From positions 1-64,000 of the forward strand of contig NZ_BDBN01000031.1 in assembly GCF_001613005.1 (NCBI RefSeq): 64,000 bases of DNA. Direction: 5' to 3'. A program made the position numbers and the translations under genes. A model generated the notes under the pieces. That model was not told where the DNA came from and did no database searches. It saw only the letters and a program-made list of their open reading frames with translations. This DNA comes from Nocardia nova NBRC 15556 (GTDB lineage: Bacteria; Actinomycetota; Actinomycetes; Mycobacteriales; Mycobacteriaceae). Shown here in pieces: positions 1 to 47,141 of the stretch (position 1 is its first letter; every line of letters begins with the position of its first letter).

Positions 1-39039
<39,039 letters not shown>

Positions 39040-39044
39040 CAGAG

Positions 39045-39050
39045 CCTCCT
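39045..39050 (-). promoter_or_regulatory. Ribosome binding site deciding the first NRPS start
   Basis: AGGAGG on the minus strand, five bases before GTG 39039. It is the only strong Shine-Dalgarno match near the N-terminal homology and excludes the longer reading to 39168. Confidence 0.8.
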
Positions 39051-39159
39051 CGTTTGACGAAATACCCAGCGACCGAACGCTTTTCGGGCAGCACGAAATA
39101 AGCCCCGGGCCCCGCGCGACGGCGCGGACCCTGGCTTTGCCACGGATGGTTCGGCGAAT

Positions 39160-39184
39160 ACACCTCACGCGATCGCGAAGGTGT
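39160..39184. promoter_or_regulatory. Nested palindrome upstream of the NRPS genes, candidate operator
   Basis: Outer arms ACACCT and AGGTGT flank the perfect 10-base palindrome CGCGATCGCG, with two and one spacer bases. It lies about 120 bases before the NRPS start in the leader. Such symmetry suits a dimeric regulator; which one is unknown. Confidence 0.4.
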
Positions 39185-39207
39185 GAAAGAGCGAAATGGT
39201 TTGTGTC

Positions 39208-39336
39208 TCAGTAATTTCGGTGAACCGGTGCGGTCACCAACTCATCCTCGAACTCGACTTCCTCCAACATCGCGGCCCCGAGCTCCCGCGGCCTCATCTC
39301 CTGCATCGGCCGGTGGCGACCCGCGCCACCGTTCAT
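39208..39336 (-). CDS. Possible 42-aa acidic peptide between regulator and NRPS (hypothetical)
   Basis: ATG 39336 to TGA 39208-39210 encodes 42 residues with an acidic centre (LEEVEFEDEL) ending APVHRNY. Most third codon positions are G or C, as in real genes here, and it lies in the transcription direction of the NRPS. Internal ATGs at residues 11, 14 and 23 are alternative starts; none has a convincing ribosome site. There is no signal peptide, Cys or membrane helix. I do not recognise it. It could be a leader peptide, a modified-peptide precursor or a chance ORF. Confidence 0.3.
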   Translation of the reverse strand: MNGGAGRHRPMQEMRPRELGAAMLEEVEFEDELVTAPVHRNY

Positions 39337-39366
39337 GCAGCGAACACTAGGCCGAAGACTAATAAA

Positions 39367-39382
39367 AAGGAATCAGTTCCTT
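39367..39382 (-). terminator. Weak hairpin followed by T-rich tract after the regulator
   Basis: On the minus strand AAGGAA-CTGA-TTCCTT is followed by TTTATTAG and preceded by a run of T. The stem is six base pairs. It lies about 110 bases past the regulator stop and could end that transcript, or act as a small operator. Confidence 0.4.
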
Positions 39383-39490
39383 CAAAAAAACTCGGACTAG
39401 CGTCCAATTCGGTCGATCTCGGGGCAGAGATGTGCCCGAAACCACACTGTGACCTGTTTGTGTGAGTCAGGACACTTTCAGACGCGGAGC

Positions 39491-40864
39491 CTACGAGCCG
39501 AAACGTTGCATCTGCGTTGCATCGGCGCCCATCCGCCGGTCGAGCACCCGAATTTTGGCCTCGATCTGGGCATACAGGGCGGAATCGCGATCGGCGGTGG
39601 CTCGATAGGCCACCCATGCGGCGGCATCGTCACGCCCCTCGGCTCCCGAGGTCCAACGGCTCAGCACGGTCGCGTCACCGGAACGTAACACTGCGGTTCG
39701 CAGCCGCACCCGCAATTCATCGCGAATGTCTATAACTCCGGGAGCGGTCGAACGGGGCAGCACCGGTCCGGTGTAATGGCGGACCGCACTGTGCACATCA
39801 CCGGAGTCCAGTGCCGCGCGCAGCGCCTCCACATCCGTGGACACCGGCACCCGCAACCGATACGGCCGCGAGCCGAAGACGTCCGGGCCGACCACCGAGC
39901 GCAGCCGCGACATGGCGGCGCGGATGGTGGCGTTGTCGAGGTCGGTGTCGTCGAGCAGCAACGCCAGATGATCGGCGGACAGACCTTCGGCGTGTTCGGC
40001 CAGCAGCAGCAGGATCTCGGCATGCCGCTGCGACAACGCGATGCGCTCGCCGTCGACCGACAACTGCGGCTGGCCCAGCCCCAGCACCTCCAGCGCCAGC
40101 CGGCCGGCGGTCCGCGGCGGCGTCGAATGCCCCACGGACGCACGGCGATCCGCGCCTCGTTGTTCGGTGCGCACGGCCGCGAGGACCAGATCCATTTCCG
40201 CCGCGGTCGCGGCCGCCTTCACCAATGCCAGAATCTCCGGGCGCGCGACGCGCACGCCGCCGGCGATCATCAGCACGCCGACCAACCGGCCGTCCGGATC
40301 GTGGACGGGCGCGGCCGCCCCGGTGAGCTGATGCATCCGGTGCAGAAAGTGTTCAGGGCCGTGGATCCAGGTGGCGCGCCCGGTGCGGACCACCAGTCCG
40401 ACCGCGTTCGTGCCGATGCGGCGTTCGGACAGATCGTCGCCCTCGCGCAGGCCGACCTCGGCGGCGGCCTCGACCCGGTCGGGATTGCCGTGCACCGACA
40501 GCACCCGGCCGAACTGGTCGGCGACGACCACGATCAGGCCGATGCCGGTGGCGTCCTGCAGCAGCAGCTTGTCGACCAGTGGCATCACCGCGGCAATCGG
40601 ATGGTTGTCGCGGTAGCGCTGCAGATCGGCACCGCGCAGACCGCGGCCGTCGAGTACGTCCATGGGGTCGACCCCGCCGCGCAGACTGCGCAGCCAGGAC
40701 TCCAGAACCAGCGGACGCAGCAATCCGGGCAGCTGATTGAGCTGATCACCCCCGACGCTGAGGTAACCGTGGGCCTGAGCGGCATAGGCTTCCAGCGCAC
40801 CGAGCTGTGTCCCGGGCTCGACCCTGCCCTCGGGACGGTTATCGCCTGTGAGATTGCTGACCAT
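39491..40864 (-). CDS. GAF-domain regulator with SARP-like winged-helix C-terminus
   Basis: 457 aa. The N-terminal half resembles the sensor part of AcoR-type regulators: SWLRSLRGGVDP, then a GAF domain with GIGLIVVVADQFG and RIGTNAVG, ending near VLMIAGGV. There is no AAA+ sigma-54 domain. Instead the C-terminal half has a winged-helix region (ALSQRHAEILLLLAEHAEG, then NATIRAAMSRLRSVVG and SRPYRLRVP) followed by helices. It probably senses a small molecule and binds DNA. It lies upstream of the NRPS genes on the same strand and is a candidate pathway regulator. The frame opens at GTG 40888, but I chose ATG 40864 because AAAGAAAGG lies just before it. Family assignment is firm; the target is inference. 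Confidence 0.75.
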   Translation of the reverse strand: MVSNLTGDNRPEGRVEPGTQLGALEAYAAQAHGYLSVGGDQLNQLPGLLRPLVLESWLRSLRGGVDPMDVLDGRGLRGADLQRYRDNHPIAAVMPLVDKLLLQDATGIGLIVVVADQFGRVLSVHGNPDRVEAAAEVGLREGDDLSERRIGTNAVGLVVRTGRATWIHGPEHFLHRMHQLTGAAAPVHDPDGRLVGVLMIAGGVRVARPEILALVKAAATAAEMDLVLAAVRTEQRGADRRASVGHSTPPRTAGRLALEVLGLGQPQLSVDGERIALSQRHAEILLLLAEHAEGLSADHLALLLDDTDLDNATIRAAMSRLRSVVGPDVFGSRPYRLRVPVSTDVEALRAALDSGDVHSAVRHYTGPVLPRSTAPGVIDIRDELRVRLRTAVLRSGDATVLSRWTSGAEGRDDAAAWVAYRATADRDSALYAQIEAKIRVLDRRMGADATQMQRFGS

Positions 40865-41011
40865 TTGCCTTTCTTTCCCGTCCCACACTGTACCGGCGGG
40901 TCAGGAAGGGCATGGGCGAAGCATACGGTTTGTCCGACAGGTCACACCAGCATCGGAGCGCGGCGAAATGTGAGGTAGACGGCATATCGGGGCCAACTGT
41001 GACCCCGGCCA

Positions 41012-42409
41012 TCAATGCCGCGGAACGGCCGGGCGCAGCGCGGCCACGTTGCGAGCACGCAGCGCACCCGACCAGAGGCCGGTCCCGTAGGCGAGGTCGT
41101 CGAGCCGCTTGCACATCAGATACCGCACCGGATCCAGGCCGCCGGCATCGCGGTGGGTGAACCAGTCGGCCAGTCCGTCGGCGATCGCCAGCGCGACCGC
41201 CAGCCGGCGGATGCGCCGGGAGGCGATCATCGCCAGCACGGTCACCGGCCAGTAGTGCCGGCACAGCGCCGAGACGATCCGCCACACCCCGGCGGAGAAT
41301 CCGCGGGCCAGATGGATGGCCGCCACCCGCGTCGGATTGTCGAGTTCGGCGAACACCCGCCGCAGCCGGATCAGCGCGGCGAGCAGCGTGGCGAGCCCGC
41401 CCAGGATTCCGGCCCGCGAGGCGGTGGCCAGCAGCGCGGTCGCGGCGACGGTCCAGAACGGCACCGACAGCGGGGCGACCATCCCGGCGTGGCGCCGGGC
41501 CAGCGGCGCCGCGGCGGCGCCGTGAGAAACCTTGCGCCCGAACCACTTACCGAACGAGGCCGGTTGATCGCAGGCGACGTGCGCGGCGGGCTCGTAGCGC
41601 AACCGCCAGCCGGCGCGCTCGAGTCGCCAGCACAGATCGATATCGGCGGCCGAGCGCATCTGCTCGTCGAATCCGCCCTCGGCCAGCAGGGCGTGCCGCC
41701 GCACCAGCAGGGCCGCGCCCGGCGCGTACGACACCGAGCCGCGCGAACTGACCGCGGTTTCCCGGCGGCCGAAATCCAGCGACGACCGCGCGCTCTCGTA
41801 GCGGCCCAGCACACTGGCATCCGGCTCGCGCGCGACGATGCGGGGCGCGACCAACGCGACCTCGGGATCGCTGAAATGGCCGAGCATGACCTCCAGCCAG
41901 CCCGCGCGGGGGACCACATCGGAATCCAGGAATGCGACGAATTCCGTTGTCGCCGCCCGCAGTCCGGCATTGCGCGCGGCGACCACGCCCTGGCGTGCAT
42001 CGTGGCGGAGCACCGTGACGCGGCAACGGCCACCGGTACGCGGGATCCGAACCGGCCGGTCCGAACCGTCGTCCACGACCACCACGCTGTGCCCGCGCAG
42101 GGCAGAGAGCAGCCGCTGCAATCCGGCGGCGTCGTTGCAATGCGGCACCACGACCGTGACCTCTTCCGGGGAAGGAAGCAGGCGCGGACGCGGGTTGGCC
42201 ACCCCGGAGTCGAGCAGCCGTCTGGCAACCACCGCGGACTGGGGATCCGTCACTTCGAGATACCCGTCACCGATCAGGGCGGCCGCTTCCGGAGCAAGTT
42301 TCAGCAACCTCGTCGGCGAGCCACCGACCAAGAGCCGTCCACCGGAATAGGTGCGCACCCGAGGATCGATTCGCACCCCGAACCCGTTGGGCAGTCGATC
42401 ATGGCGCAT
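41012..42409 (-). CDS. mftF: Mycofactocin glycosyltransferase MftF-like, family 2
   Basis: 465 aa from ATG 42409. The N-terminus [16 protein letters not shown] then [15 protein letters not shown] is the MftF signature. It continues with a GT2 fold: [21 protein letters not shown], and [10 protein letters not shown] as the DxD-type metal site, then [13 protein letters not shown]. Two or three hydrophobic helices follow near the C-terminus, and [18 protein letters not shown] closes it, as in Mycobacterium tuberculosis Rv0696. MftF adds beta-1,4-glucose units to premycofactocin. Its usual partners mftA-E are absent here, so it may act in trans or be a relic. The frame extends to 42523, but homology supports a start near 42409; no strong ribosome site helps. 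Confidence 0.85.
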   Translation of the reverse strand: MRHDRLPNGFGVRIDPRVRTYSGGRLLVGGSPTRLLKLAPEAAALIGDGYLEVTDPQSAVVARRLLDSGVANPRPRLLPSPEEVTVVVPHCNDAAGLQRLLSALRGHSVVVVDDGSDRPVRIPRTGGRCRVTVLRHDARQGVVAARNAGLRAATTEFVAFLDSDVVPRAGWLEVMLGHFSDPEVALVAPRIVAREPDASVLGRYESARSSLDFGRRETAVSSRGSVSYAPGAALLVRRHALLAEGGFDEQMRSAADIDLCWRLERAGWRLRYEPAAHVACDQPASFGKWFGRKVSHGAAAAPLARRHAGMVAPLSVPFWTVAATALLATASRAGILGGLATLLAALIRLRRVFAELDNPTRVAAIHLARGFSAGVWRIVSALCRHYWPVTVLAMIASRRIRRLAVALAIADGLADWFTHRDAGGLDPVRYLMCKRLDDLAYGTGLWSGALRARNVAALRPAVPRH

Positions 42410-42767
42410 TCCAAGAATGCTATGCGCTAACCGCCCTCCGGGCATCCCGTGTCGAAAAAAACGGACCGAATTCGATACGAATCCGGCGGCAACCCACCGG
42501 CTCCGGCGTTGCGTGGGTGTCAATGACCATCGACGCTATCTGGCTATCGCACGGCAACATTCGCTTCATGATCAACGAGATTCCGCGTGGGACGCGATAG
42601 TTCATCTCCGGCTACTACCGCGTGAGATGCGGCGTCGCCGTGTGCGCCGATCTCCTCCACGTACCGGGCCGCGACCACGAACGCGCACTCTAGACTGCGG
42701 AAGGCAAGCACGTTGAACAGCAGATGACGGGTGGCCGTCGGGCGGGCTGCGCAGGTCTAGAGGTGGC
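42410..42767. other. Divergent intergenic region mftF / tetR
   Basis: About 358 bases between two divergent genes, holding one imperfect palindrome (42466-42486). No other gene or RNA is apparent. Confidence 0.5.
42466..42486. promoter_or_regulatory. Imperfect 21-bp palindrome, candidate TetR operator
   Basis: Arms CCGAATTCG and CGAATCCGG around ATA pair at eight of nine positions. It lies in the space between mftF and the divergent TetR gene, typical for autoregulation. Binding is not shown. Confidence 0.35.
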
Positions 42768-43406
42768 ATGGGAGTCGGACGGATGCAGACGAGCGGGGGC
42801 GGCAACACACTCTCGGAAGCCGAGATAGTCGAGGCCGCATTGCGTGTGGTGCGCGCCGACGGCGTGGAGAAGCTGTCGATGCGCCGGCTCTCCCGCGAAC
42901 TGGGCGTCTCGCCGATGGCGCCCTACTACTACGTCGCCGACAAGCGCGAATTGCTCGATCTGGTGGCCAGCGCGGCCCTGACCGGCGTGCGGACCCCACC
43001 GCCGGAATTCGGCACCTGGCAGCAGCGCCTGCGCGAACTCATCGATCAGATCGACGAGAAGCTGCGCAAACATCCGGGCCTCGGCGATGTGCTGATCGAA
43101 CAGACGCTGGGCAAACAGCTCGATCTGATCGCCGCTGTGATGGAAATCCTGTCCGATGCGGGCTTCGACGATCGCAATGTGCTCGCCGCCTATGCCACCA
43201 TTCACACGTATCTGTTCGGCCGCGCCCGGGTCAATCCACGGGACCGATCCGCGCTGGTCGACATGCCGCTTCCCGAAGCCGTCGAGCGGGCCGTCAAGCA
43301 CATGAGCGATCTGCGCGGCAAATACTCCTACGACTTCGGTATGGATGTGCTGATCGCGGGGCTCGAGGCCCAGCTTGTCCGGCAGCGGGACGGCCACGTA
43401 TCATAA
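42768..43406 (+). CDS. TetR-family transcriptional regulator
   Basis: 212 aa. The N-terminal helix-turn-helix is EIVEAALRVVRADGVEK then MRRLSRELGVSPMAPYYYV, with the usual TetR YYY and DKRELLDLV. The C-terminal ligand domain is all-helical. ATG 42768 follows AGAGGTGG; a second ATG at 42783 is possible. The stop codon lies directly before a KstR box and kshB, so read-through into kshB is possible. It does not resemble KstR itself; ligand unknown. Confidence 0.85.
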   Translation: MGVGRMQTSGGGNTLSEAEIVEAALRVVRADGVEKLSMRRLSRELGVSPMAPYYYVADKRELLDLVASAALTGVRTPPPEFGTWQQRLRELIDQIDEKLRKHPGLGDVLIEQTLGKQLDLIAAVMEILSDAGFDDRNVLAAYATIHTYLFGRARVNPRDRSALVDMPLPEAVERAVKHMSDLRGKYSYDFGMDVLIAGLEAQLVRQRDGHVS

Positions 43407-43408
43407 AT

Positions 43409-43422
43409 TAGAACACGTTCTA
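43409..43422. promoter_or_regulatory. KstR-type operator before kshB
   Basis: TAGAACACGTTCTA is a perfect palindrome fitting the KstR consensus TNNAACNNGTTNNA of the actinobacterial cholesterol regulon. It starts three bases after the TetR stop and about 38 bases before the kshB start. It predicts repression by KstR, relieved by cholesterol-derived CoA thioesters. Confidence 0.85.
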
Positions 43423-43459
43423 GTTTACCTGCTCCAGCGCCCGGCCCCGAGAGGACACC

Positions 43460-44521
43460 ATGACCACCGCCGATCCCGTCGTACCGCACAGCTCACGATC
43501 GGCCGTGCTGCGGGTCGCCGCTGTCGTCAACGAGACGGCCGACGCCTGTTCACTGGTCTTCGACGTGCCCGAAGAACTGCGCGAGCGCTTCGCCTACCAG
43601 CCCGGCCAGTTCCTGACGCTGCGCATCCCGAGCGAGCGCACCGGTTCGGTCGCGCGCTGCTATTCGCTGGCCAGCTCACCGCACACCGATGTGCAACCGA
43701 AGGTCACCGTGAAGCGCACGGTCGACGGATACGCGTCGAACTGGGTGTGCGACAACGTGCAAGCCGGTGACGAGATCGAGGTGCTGCCACCTTCCGGCGT
43801 CTTCACGCCGAAGGATCTGGACGAGGACCTGCTGCTGTTCGCCGCCGGCAGCGGTGTCACCCCGGTGATGTCGATCCTGAAATCGGCGCTCGCCCGCGGC
43901 ACCGGCCGGATCGTGCTGGTCTACGCCAACCGCGATCCGGAGTCGGTCATCTTCGCCGACGAACTGCGCGAACTCGCCGACAAGAATCCGCAGCGGCTCG
44001 TGGTGGTGCACTGGCTGGAGACGCTGCAGGGCCTGCCCACCGCCGACGGACTGGCCGCGCTGTGCACCCCGTACACCGGTTTCCGCGCCTTCATGTGCGG
44101 GCCGAAGGCGTTCATGGACCGGGTGCACGACGCACTGGCCCAGCTGGAGGTGCCGCGCAACCGCACCCACGCCGAGGTCTTCAATTCGCTGTCCGGCGAT
44201 CCGTTCGCCGCCGGCGCCCCCGTCGAGGTCAGCGAGGAGGACGCCGCCGACGCGGCCACCGTGGAGGTCGAACTCGACGGCCAGACCCATTCCATGCAGT
44301 GGCCGCGGCGTCAGACCCTGGTCGACATCATGCTCGCCAAGGGCCTGGACGTGCCGTACTCCTGTCAGGAAGGCGAATGCGGCTCCTGCGCCTGCACCGT
44401 GCTGGAAGGCAAAGTGGAGATGGACAATTCGGAGATTCTCGATCCGGAGGACATCGAAGCCGGGTACATCCTCGGGTGCCAGGCGCATCCGGTCACCGAT
44501 CATCTGAAGATCCAGTTCTGA
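43460..44521 (+). CDS. kshB: 3-ketosteroid 9-alpha-hydroxylase reductase component KshB
   Basis: 353 aa. An FAD/NAD oxidoreductase with a C-terminal plant-type ferredoxin domain, which passes electrons from NADH to the Rieske oxygenase KshA that opens the steroid nucleus. The flavin motif is RCYSLASS, the NAD motif GSGVTPVMS, and CGPKAFM follows. The [2Fe-2S] ligands are CQEGECGSC and a distal C in LGCQ. Long stretches match Mycobacterium KshB (PGQFLTLRIPSERTGSVARC). The start has GAGAGGA four to five bases upstream. A KstR box directly before it supports a role in steroid breakdown. A paralogue for another Rieske oxygenase cannot be excluded. Confidence 0.9.
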   Translation: MTTADPVVPHSSRSAVLRVAAVVNETADACSLVFDVPEELRERFAYQPGQFLTLRIPSERTGSVARCYSLASSPHTDVQPKVTVKRTVDGYASNWVCDNVQAGDEIEVLPPSGVFTPKDLDEDLLLFAAGSGVTPVMSILKSALARGTGRIVLVYANRDPESVIFADELRELADKNPQRLVVVHWLETLQGLPTADGLAALCTPYTGFRAFMCGPKAFMDRVHDALAQLEVPRNRTHAEVFNSLSGDPFAAGAPVEVSEEDAADAATVEVELDGQTHSMQWPRRQTLVDIMLAKGLDVPYSCQEGECGSCACTVLEGKVEMDNSEILDPEDIEAGYILGCQAHPVTDHLKIQF

Positions 44522-44570
44522 GGACCGCCGCTGCCGCAGCCGACCGCTGGGCCGCGCGCGGCAGGGGAAT

Positions 44571-44609
44571 CCGCCGCGGTGCATGGGCGCCGTATCGGCA
44601 CCGCGGCGG
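44571..44609. terminator. Perfect 12-bp hairpin between convergent kshB and AlkD-like gene
   Basis: Arms CCGCCGCGGTGC and GCACCGCGGCGG enclose a 15-base loop. It sits between the two converging genes, with no T-tract on either side, as is common in actinobacteria. A bidirectional terminator is the likely role. Confidence 0.6.
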
Positions 44610-44633
44610 ACACCGCGTAGTCGGCGGGCCGGC

Positions 44634-45383
44634 TTACGGCGCCTGCCGTTGCGCCCGATAGGCCGCGCGCGTCTCGGGTTCCAGATGTTCGGTGGCGTAA
44701 CTCAATGCCGTGCGGCCCATATCGTGGGCACGGCGGTCCAGGAATTCGGTGAGCAGGGCGCGGTCCACCCGTTTGCCGACTTCCCGCAGCATCCATCCGA
44801 CCGCCTTCTGAATCAGGTCGCGCCGATCGTCGAGCAGCCGTTCGCACAGTGCGAACGTGGTCGAGGCGTCGCCGGCCTTGATGAATGCGAAGGTCGTCAG
44901 CAATGCGACCCGTCGTTCCCACAGCGATTCCGACCGCGCCAGTTCGTCGAGCAGATCGCGCGGCCGTTCCAGTAACCACGGGCCGAGGATGTTCTCGGCC
45001 GACACGTCGACCAGATCCCAATTGTTCACGCGCCCGCCGCGCACCGCCGCCAGATACATCTCCACGATTTCCTGTTGCGCGGCAACGTCGTACGTGCGCG
45101 GTTTCCCCGCCTTCGCCATGGCATTGTTCGCGATCACCAACGCCGCGAGCCGATGTTCGTGCACCGGACTCCGCAAAAGCTCAGCTATCTCCGAAACGGG
45201 CAGTGCGGAAAATTGTTTCGCGACCTTGCGGGTCTGCGGCACAGGGACTCCGAGGAAGGCGTCGCCCTCGCCGTAGTCCCCGGGCCCGGTTTTGAAGAAC
45301 CGCCGCAACTCGAGGGCGCGGCCGGGATCTCCCAGCTCGTCCATGGCACGGGCGACATCGGCGGCGGTCGGCGCGGAGTTCAT
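44634..45383 (-). CDS. DNA alkylation repair protein, AlkD-like HEAT fold
   Basis: 249 aa. The helical-repeat protein keeps typical AlkD family segments: RRFFKTGPGDYGEGDAFLGV, VPQTRKVAKQF, NNWDLVDVSAENILG, RRVALLTTFAFIKAG, DLIQKAVGWMLREVGKR and RTALSYATEHL. Members of this family excise N3- and N7-alkylpurines. I chose ATG 45383 because homology begins just after it; the frame opens further at 45467. It stands alone between two hairpins. Catalysis is inferred from the family. Confidence 0.85.
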   Translation of the reverse strand: MNSAPTAADVARAMDELGDPGRALELRRFFKTGPGDYGEGDAFLGVPVPQTRKVAKQFSALPVSEIAELLRSPVHEHRLAALVIANNAMAKAGKPRTYDVAAQQEIVEMYLAAVRGGRVNNWDLVDVSAENILGPWLLERPRDLLDELARSESLWERRVALLTTFAFIKAGDASTTFALCERLLDDRRDLIQKAVGWMLREVGKRVDRALLTEFLDRRAHDMGRTALSYATEHLEPETRAAYRAQRQAP

Positions 45384-45490
45384 GCCCGCACTCCGCCGAC
45401 ACCGCCCGACGCCGAATGCCGATCCTCCGGATGATGCGCAACGATCATGTACGGCAGTATCACTCACTCTTCACCCGATTCCCGACGACA

Positions 45491-45516
45491 ACGTGTCCGG
45501 CCGCGGCCGGACACGT
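45491..45516. terminator. Perfect 26-base palindrome after the membrane-protein gene
   Basis: Each 13-base arm reads ACGTGTCCGGCCG in the 5' half and its complement in the other, with no loop spacer. It lies 12 bases past the stop of the gene to its right on the minus strand. There is no T-run. A terminator is likely; a protein binding site is possible. Confidence 0.55.
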
Positions 45517-45528
45517 GCCGTTGCGGAT

Positions 45529-46815
45529 CTAATTGGCGAAGGTGCGCTCCCCCCGCGCCGGAGCGTGCGCGGACACCGCTCCCGCGGGAATGACGATGCG
45601 CCAGCTCGGTTGTTTCCGAACCGGAAACGGCGGGAGTTCGGCGGCGGGCTCGTGCCGCTCCGCGGTGATATCCCCGAATTCGACAACGGGCGCCGGGGGT
45701 GTCGCCGGTGCGGGCGGCGCCGGATTGGGTGCTGTCGGAGCCGGGTGCGTTGCCGCCGGCACCGGATCGGGAGCCGTCGGCACCGGCTGCGGTCCCGCCG
45801 GCGCCGGAGTGGGTGCGGCCTGGACCACCTGCGATGCGGCCGACGTCAAATGGGATGCGGCCGGAACAAGCTGCGTTGCCACCGGAGCCAGCGGGGATGC
45901 GGCCGGAGCCGGGTGCGGTGCCATCGGCATCGGATTGGGGGCGGTCGGCACCGGCTGGGATGCGATCGACGCCGGATAGAGCGCGGCCGGCGCCACGTGA
46001 GGTGCGGTCGGCGCCGACGGAGATGCCGGCGGCACGAGCTGCGGTGCGGTTGCTGCGGGCGACACCATTTGCAGGGCTGCCGGTACCGGACGAGGTGTGG
46101 TCGGTGTCTGCGGCCGTGCGGTCGGTGTCGAGGGGTGTGCGACTGCGACCGATCGCGTCGTCGGCCGGGCAGCGGTGCGCACAATCGGATTGTCGCGCAG
46201 GTGATTCGTCAGCACACAGGCCGCGGCGCCGAAAGCCGTGATTCCGGCGAGCATCGCGGCGAAATCGAGATGGGCCCCCGCCAGTTGATGCGCGGCATGT
46301 GCCCCACCGAAGAGACCGCGGAGGATGCCGGAGAAACTGCTGTCGTCCGCGACCGCCGCGCGCATCTCGGATTCCTTGTTGTCGAGGTACAGCACATCCG
46401 CGAGGACGAACACCGCCACACCGGTCCCCGCCACCGCGGCCGCGGCGGAGAATATCGACGCGCGGGTGCGCAGATAGGCCACCGCGGCGAAGATCGTCGC
46501 GAGCACCGCGACACAGGTCAGCACCGCCCACGTGCCGCTGATATCGGTGTCGCGCAGCCCGGCACCCGCCCAGTCCTGCTGGGACACGGTGGTACCGGTC
46601 AGCCTGCCGAAGGCATCCGACCGGATCGCGCCGCCCGGTCCGGAGGCCGACAACCAGGGCTGGAACAACAGGACGAGAGTCGCGGCGCTCAACACGGCCC
46701 CGCACAGGTATCCCCAGCTCGGACGGCGACCACCCGGTGGCGTCGGTAGTGAGCCGGACGATTCGAGGTCGCCGGTTCCGGGATGAACATCGCTCCAAGG
46801 CGTTCGGGTAGCCAT
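45529..46815 (-). CDS. Four-helix membrane protein with long Pro/Ala-rich tail, unknown function
   Basis: 428 aa. Four hydrophobic segments are visible: WGYLCGAVLSAATLVLLF, WAVLTCVAVLATIFAAVAYL, IFSAAAAVAGTGVAVFVLA and AAMLAGITAFGAAACVL. About 200 residues rich in Pro and Ala follow, with irregular repeats of the type APxPxPxAPxPAP, ending in a more normal stretch (VEFGDITAERHEP, then SWRIVIPAG). ATG 46815 has CGGAG before it; the frame is open to 47115 but the extension looks non-coding. The tail may cross or contact the cell wall, which is inference. I do not recognise a named family. Confidence 0.7.
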   Translation of the reverse strand: MATRTPWSDVHPGTGDLESSGSLPTPPGGRRPSWGYLCGAVLSAATLVLLFQPWLSASGPGGAIRSDAFGRLTGTTVSQQDWAGAGLRDTDISGTWAVLTCVAVLATIFAAVAYLRTRASIFSAAAAVAGTGVAVFVLADVLYLDNKESEMRAAVADDSSFSGILRGLFGGAHAAHQLAGAHLDFAAMLAGITAFGAAACVLTNHLRDNPIVRTAARPTTRSVAVAHPSTPTARPQTPTTPRPVPAALQMVSPAATAPQLVPPASPSAPTAPHVAPAALYPASIASQPVPTAPNPMPMAPHPAPAASPLAPVATQLVPAASHLTSAASQVVQAAPTPAPAGPQPVPTAPDPVPAATHPAPTAPNPAPPAPATPPAPVVEFGDITAERHEPAAELPPFPVRKQPSWRIVIPAGAVSAHAPARGERTFAN

Positions 46816-47141
46816 AACTCCGGGTCTGTCTGTTACCGATGCGCCGGCCTCGTGGCGGCCGGCCCGGTAGGGGTGGGTGCGGAAATGCGTCGACGACCGC
46901 GCTGTACGTCTGCGAAAAATCACGGTAGAACCGCGTCCGAGTACGGGCCACCAGACCTCCCACGGCTGACTGGGGCGCAGGTCACAGCCCTTTTCCGGAG
47001 CACCGGCGAGATATGGTGAAAGAAGTTGTCCCGGAACATGTTTCGATCGTCGGCACCGGCGCCGGTAGTGCCCGGCCGGCGGGAAGCGCGGGCGCGAACG
47101 TGACCGGGTCGACACCGGCTACGCCGAGTGCCCCCGCGAAG
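46816..47141. other. Intergenic, nothing recognised
   Basis: About 326 bases upstream of the membrane-protein gene and past the stop of the racemase-like gene. It should hold the membrane-protein promoter, but I saw no clear hexamers, repeats or RNA. Confidence 0.4.

Larger units (their letters stand above)
39040..39490. other. Intergenic region between regulator and NRPS
   Basis: About 450 bases containing the nested palindrome at 39160-39184, the 42-codon ORF, and an A/T-rich stretch (39340-39400) with a hairpin. No clear -35/-10 pair could be assigned, and I saw no IdeR/DmdR iron box. Confidence 0.6.

Noticed and set aside
39208..39336. The 42-codon ORF considered as mftA, the mycofactocin precursor
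   Set aside because: It lacks the conserved C-terminal IDGMCGVY and has no mftB or mftC beside it.
39040..39490. Search for an IdeR/DmdR iron box before the NRPS to support a siderophore
   Set aside because: No match to the TTAGGTTAG-type palindrome was found; the iron link rests only on the EntF-like module.
40940..41004. GGTCACA and TGTGACC inverted repeat upstream of the GAF regulator, considered as a CRP-type site
   Set aside because: The two halves are about 50 bases apart, too far for a single CRP site.
42768..43406. The TetR gene considered as KstR itself
   Set aside because: Its helix-turn-helix and the rest of the protein do not resemble mycobacterial KstR; only the neighbouring operator does.
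45292..46749. Open frame on the plus strand across the Pro/Ala-rich tail
   Set aside because: It mirrors the repetitive codons of the membrane protein on the minus strand and gives an Arg/Cys/Gly-rich product.
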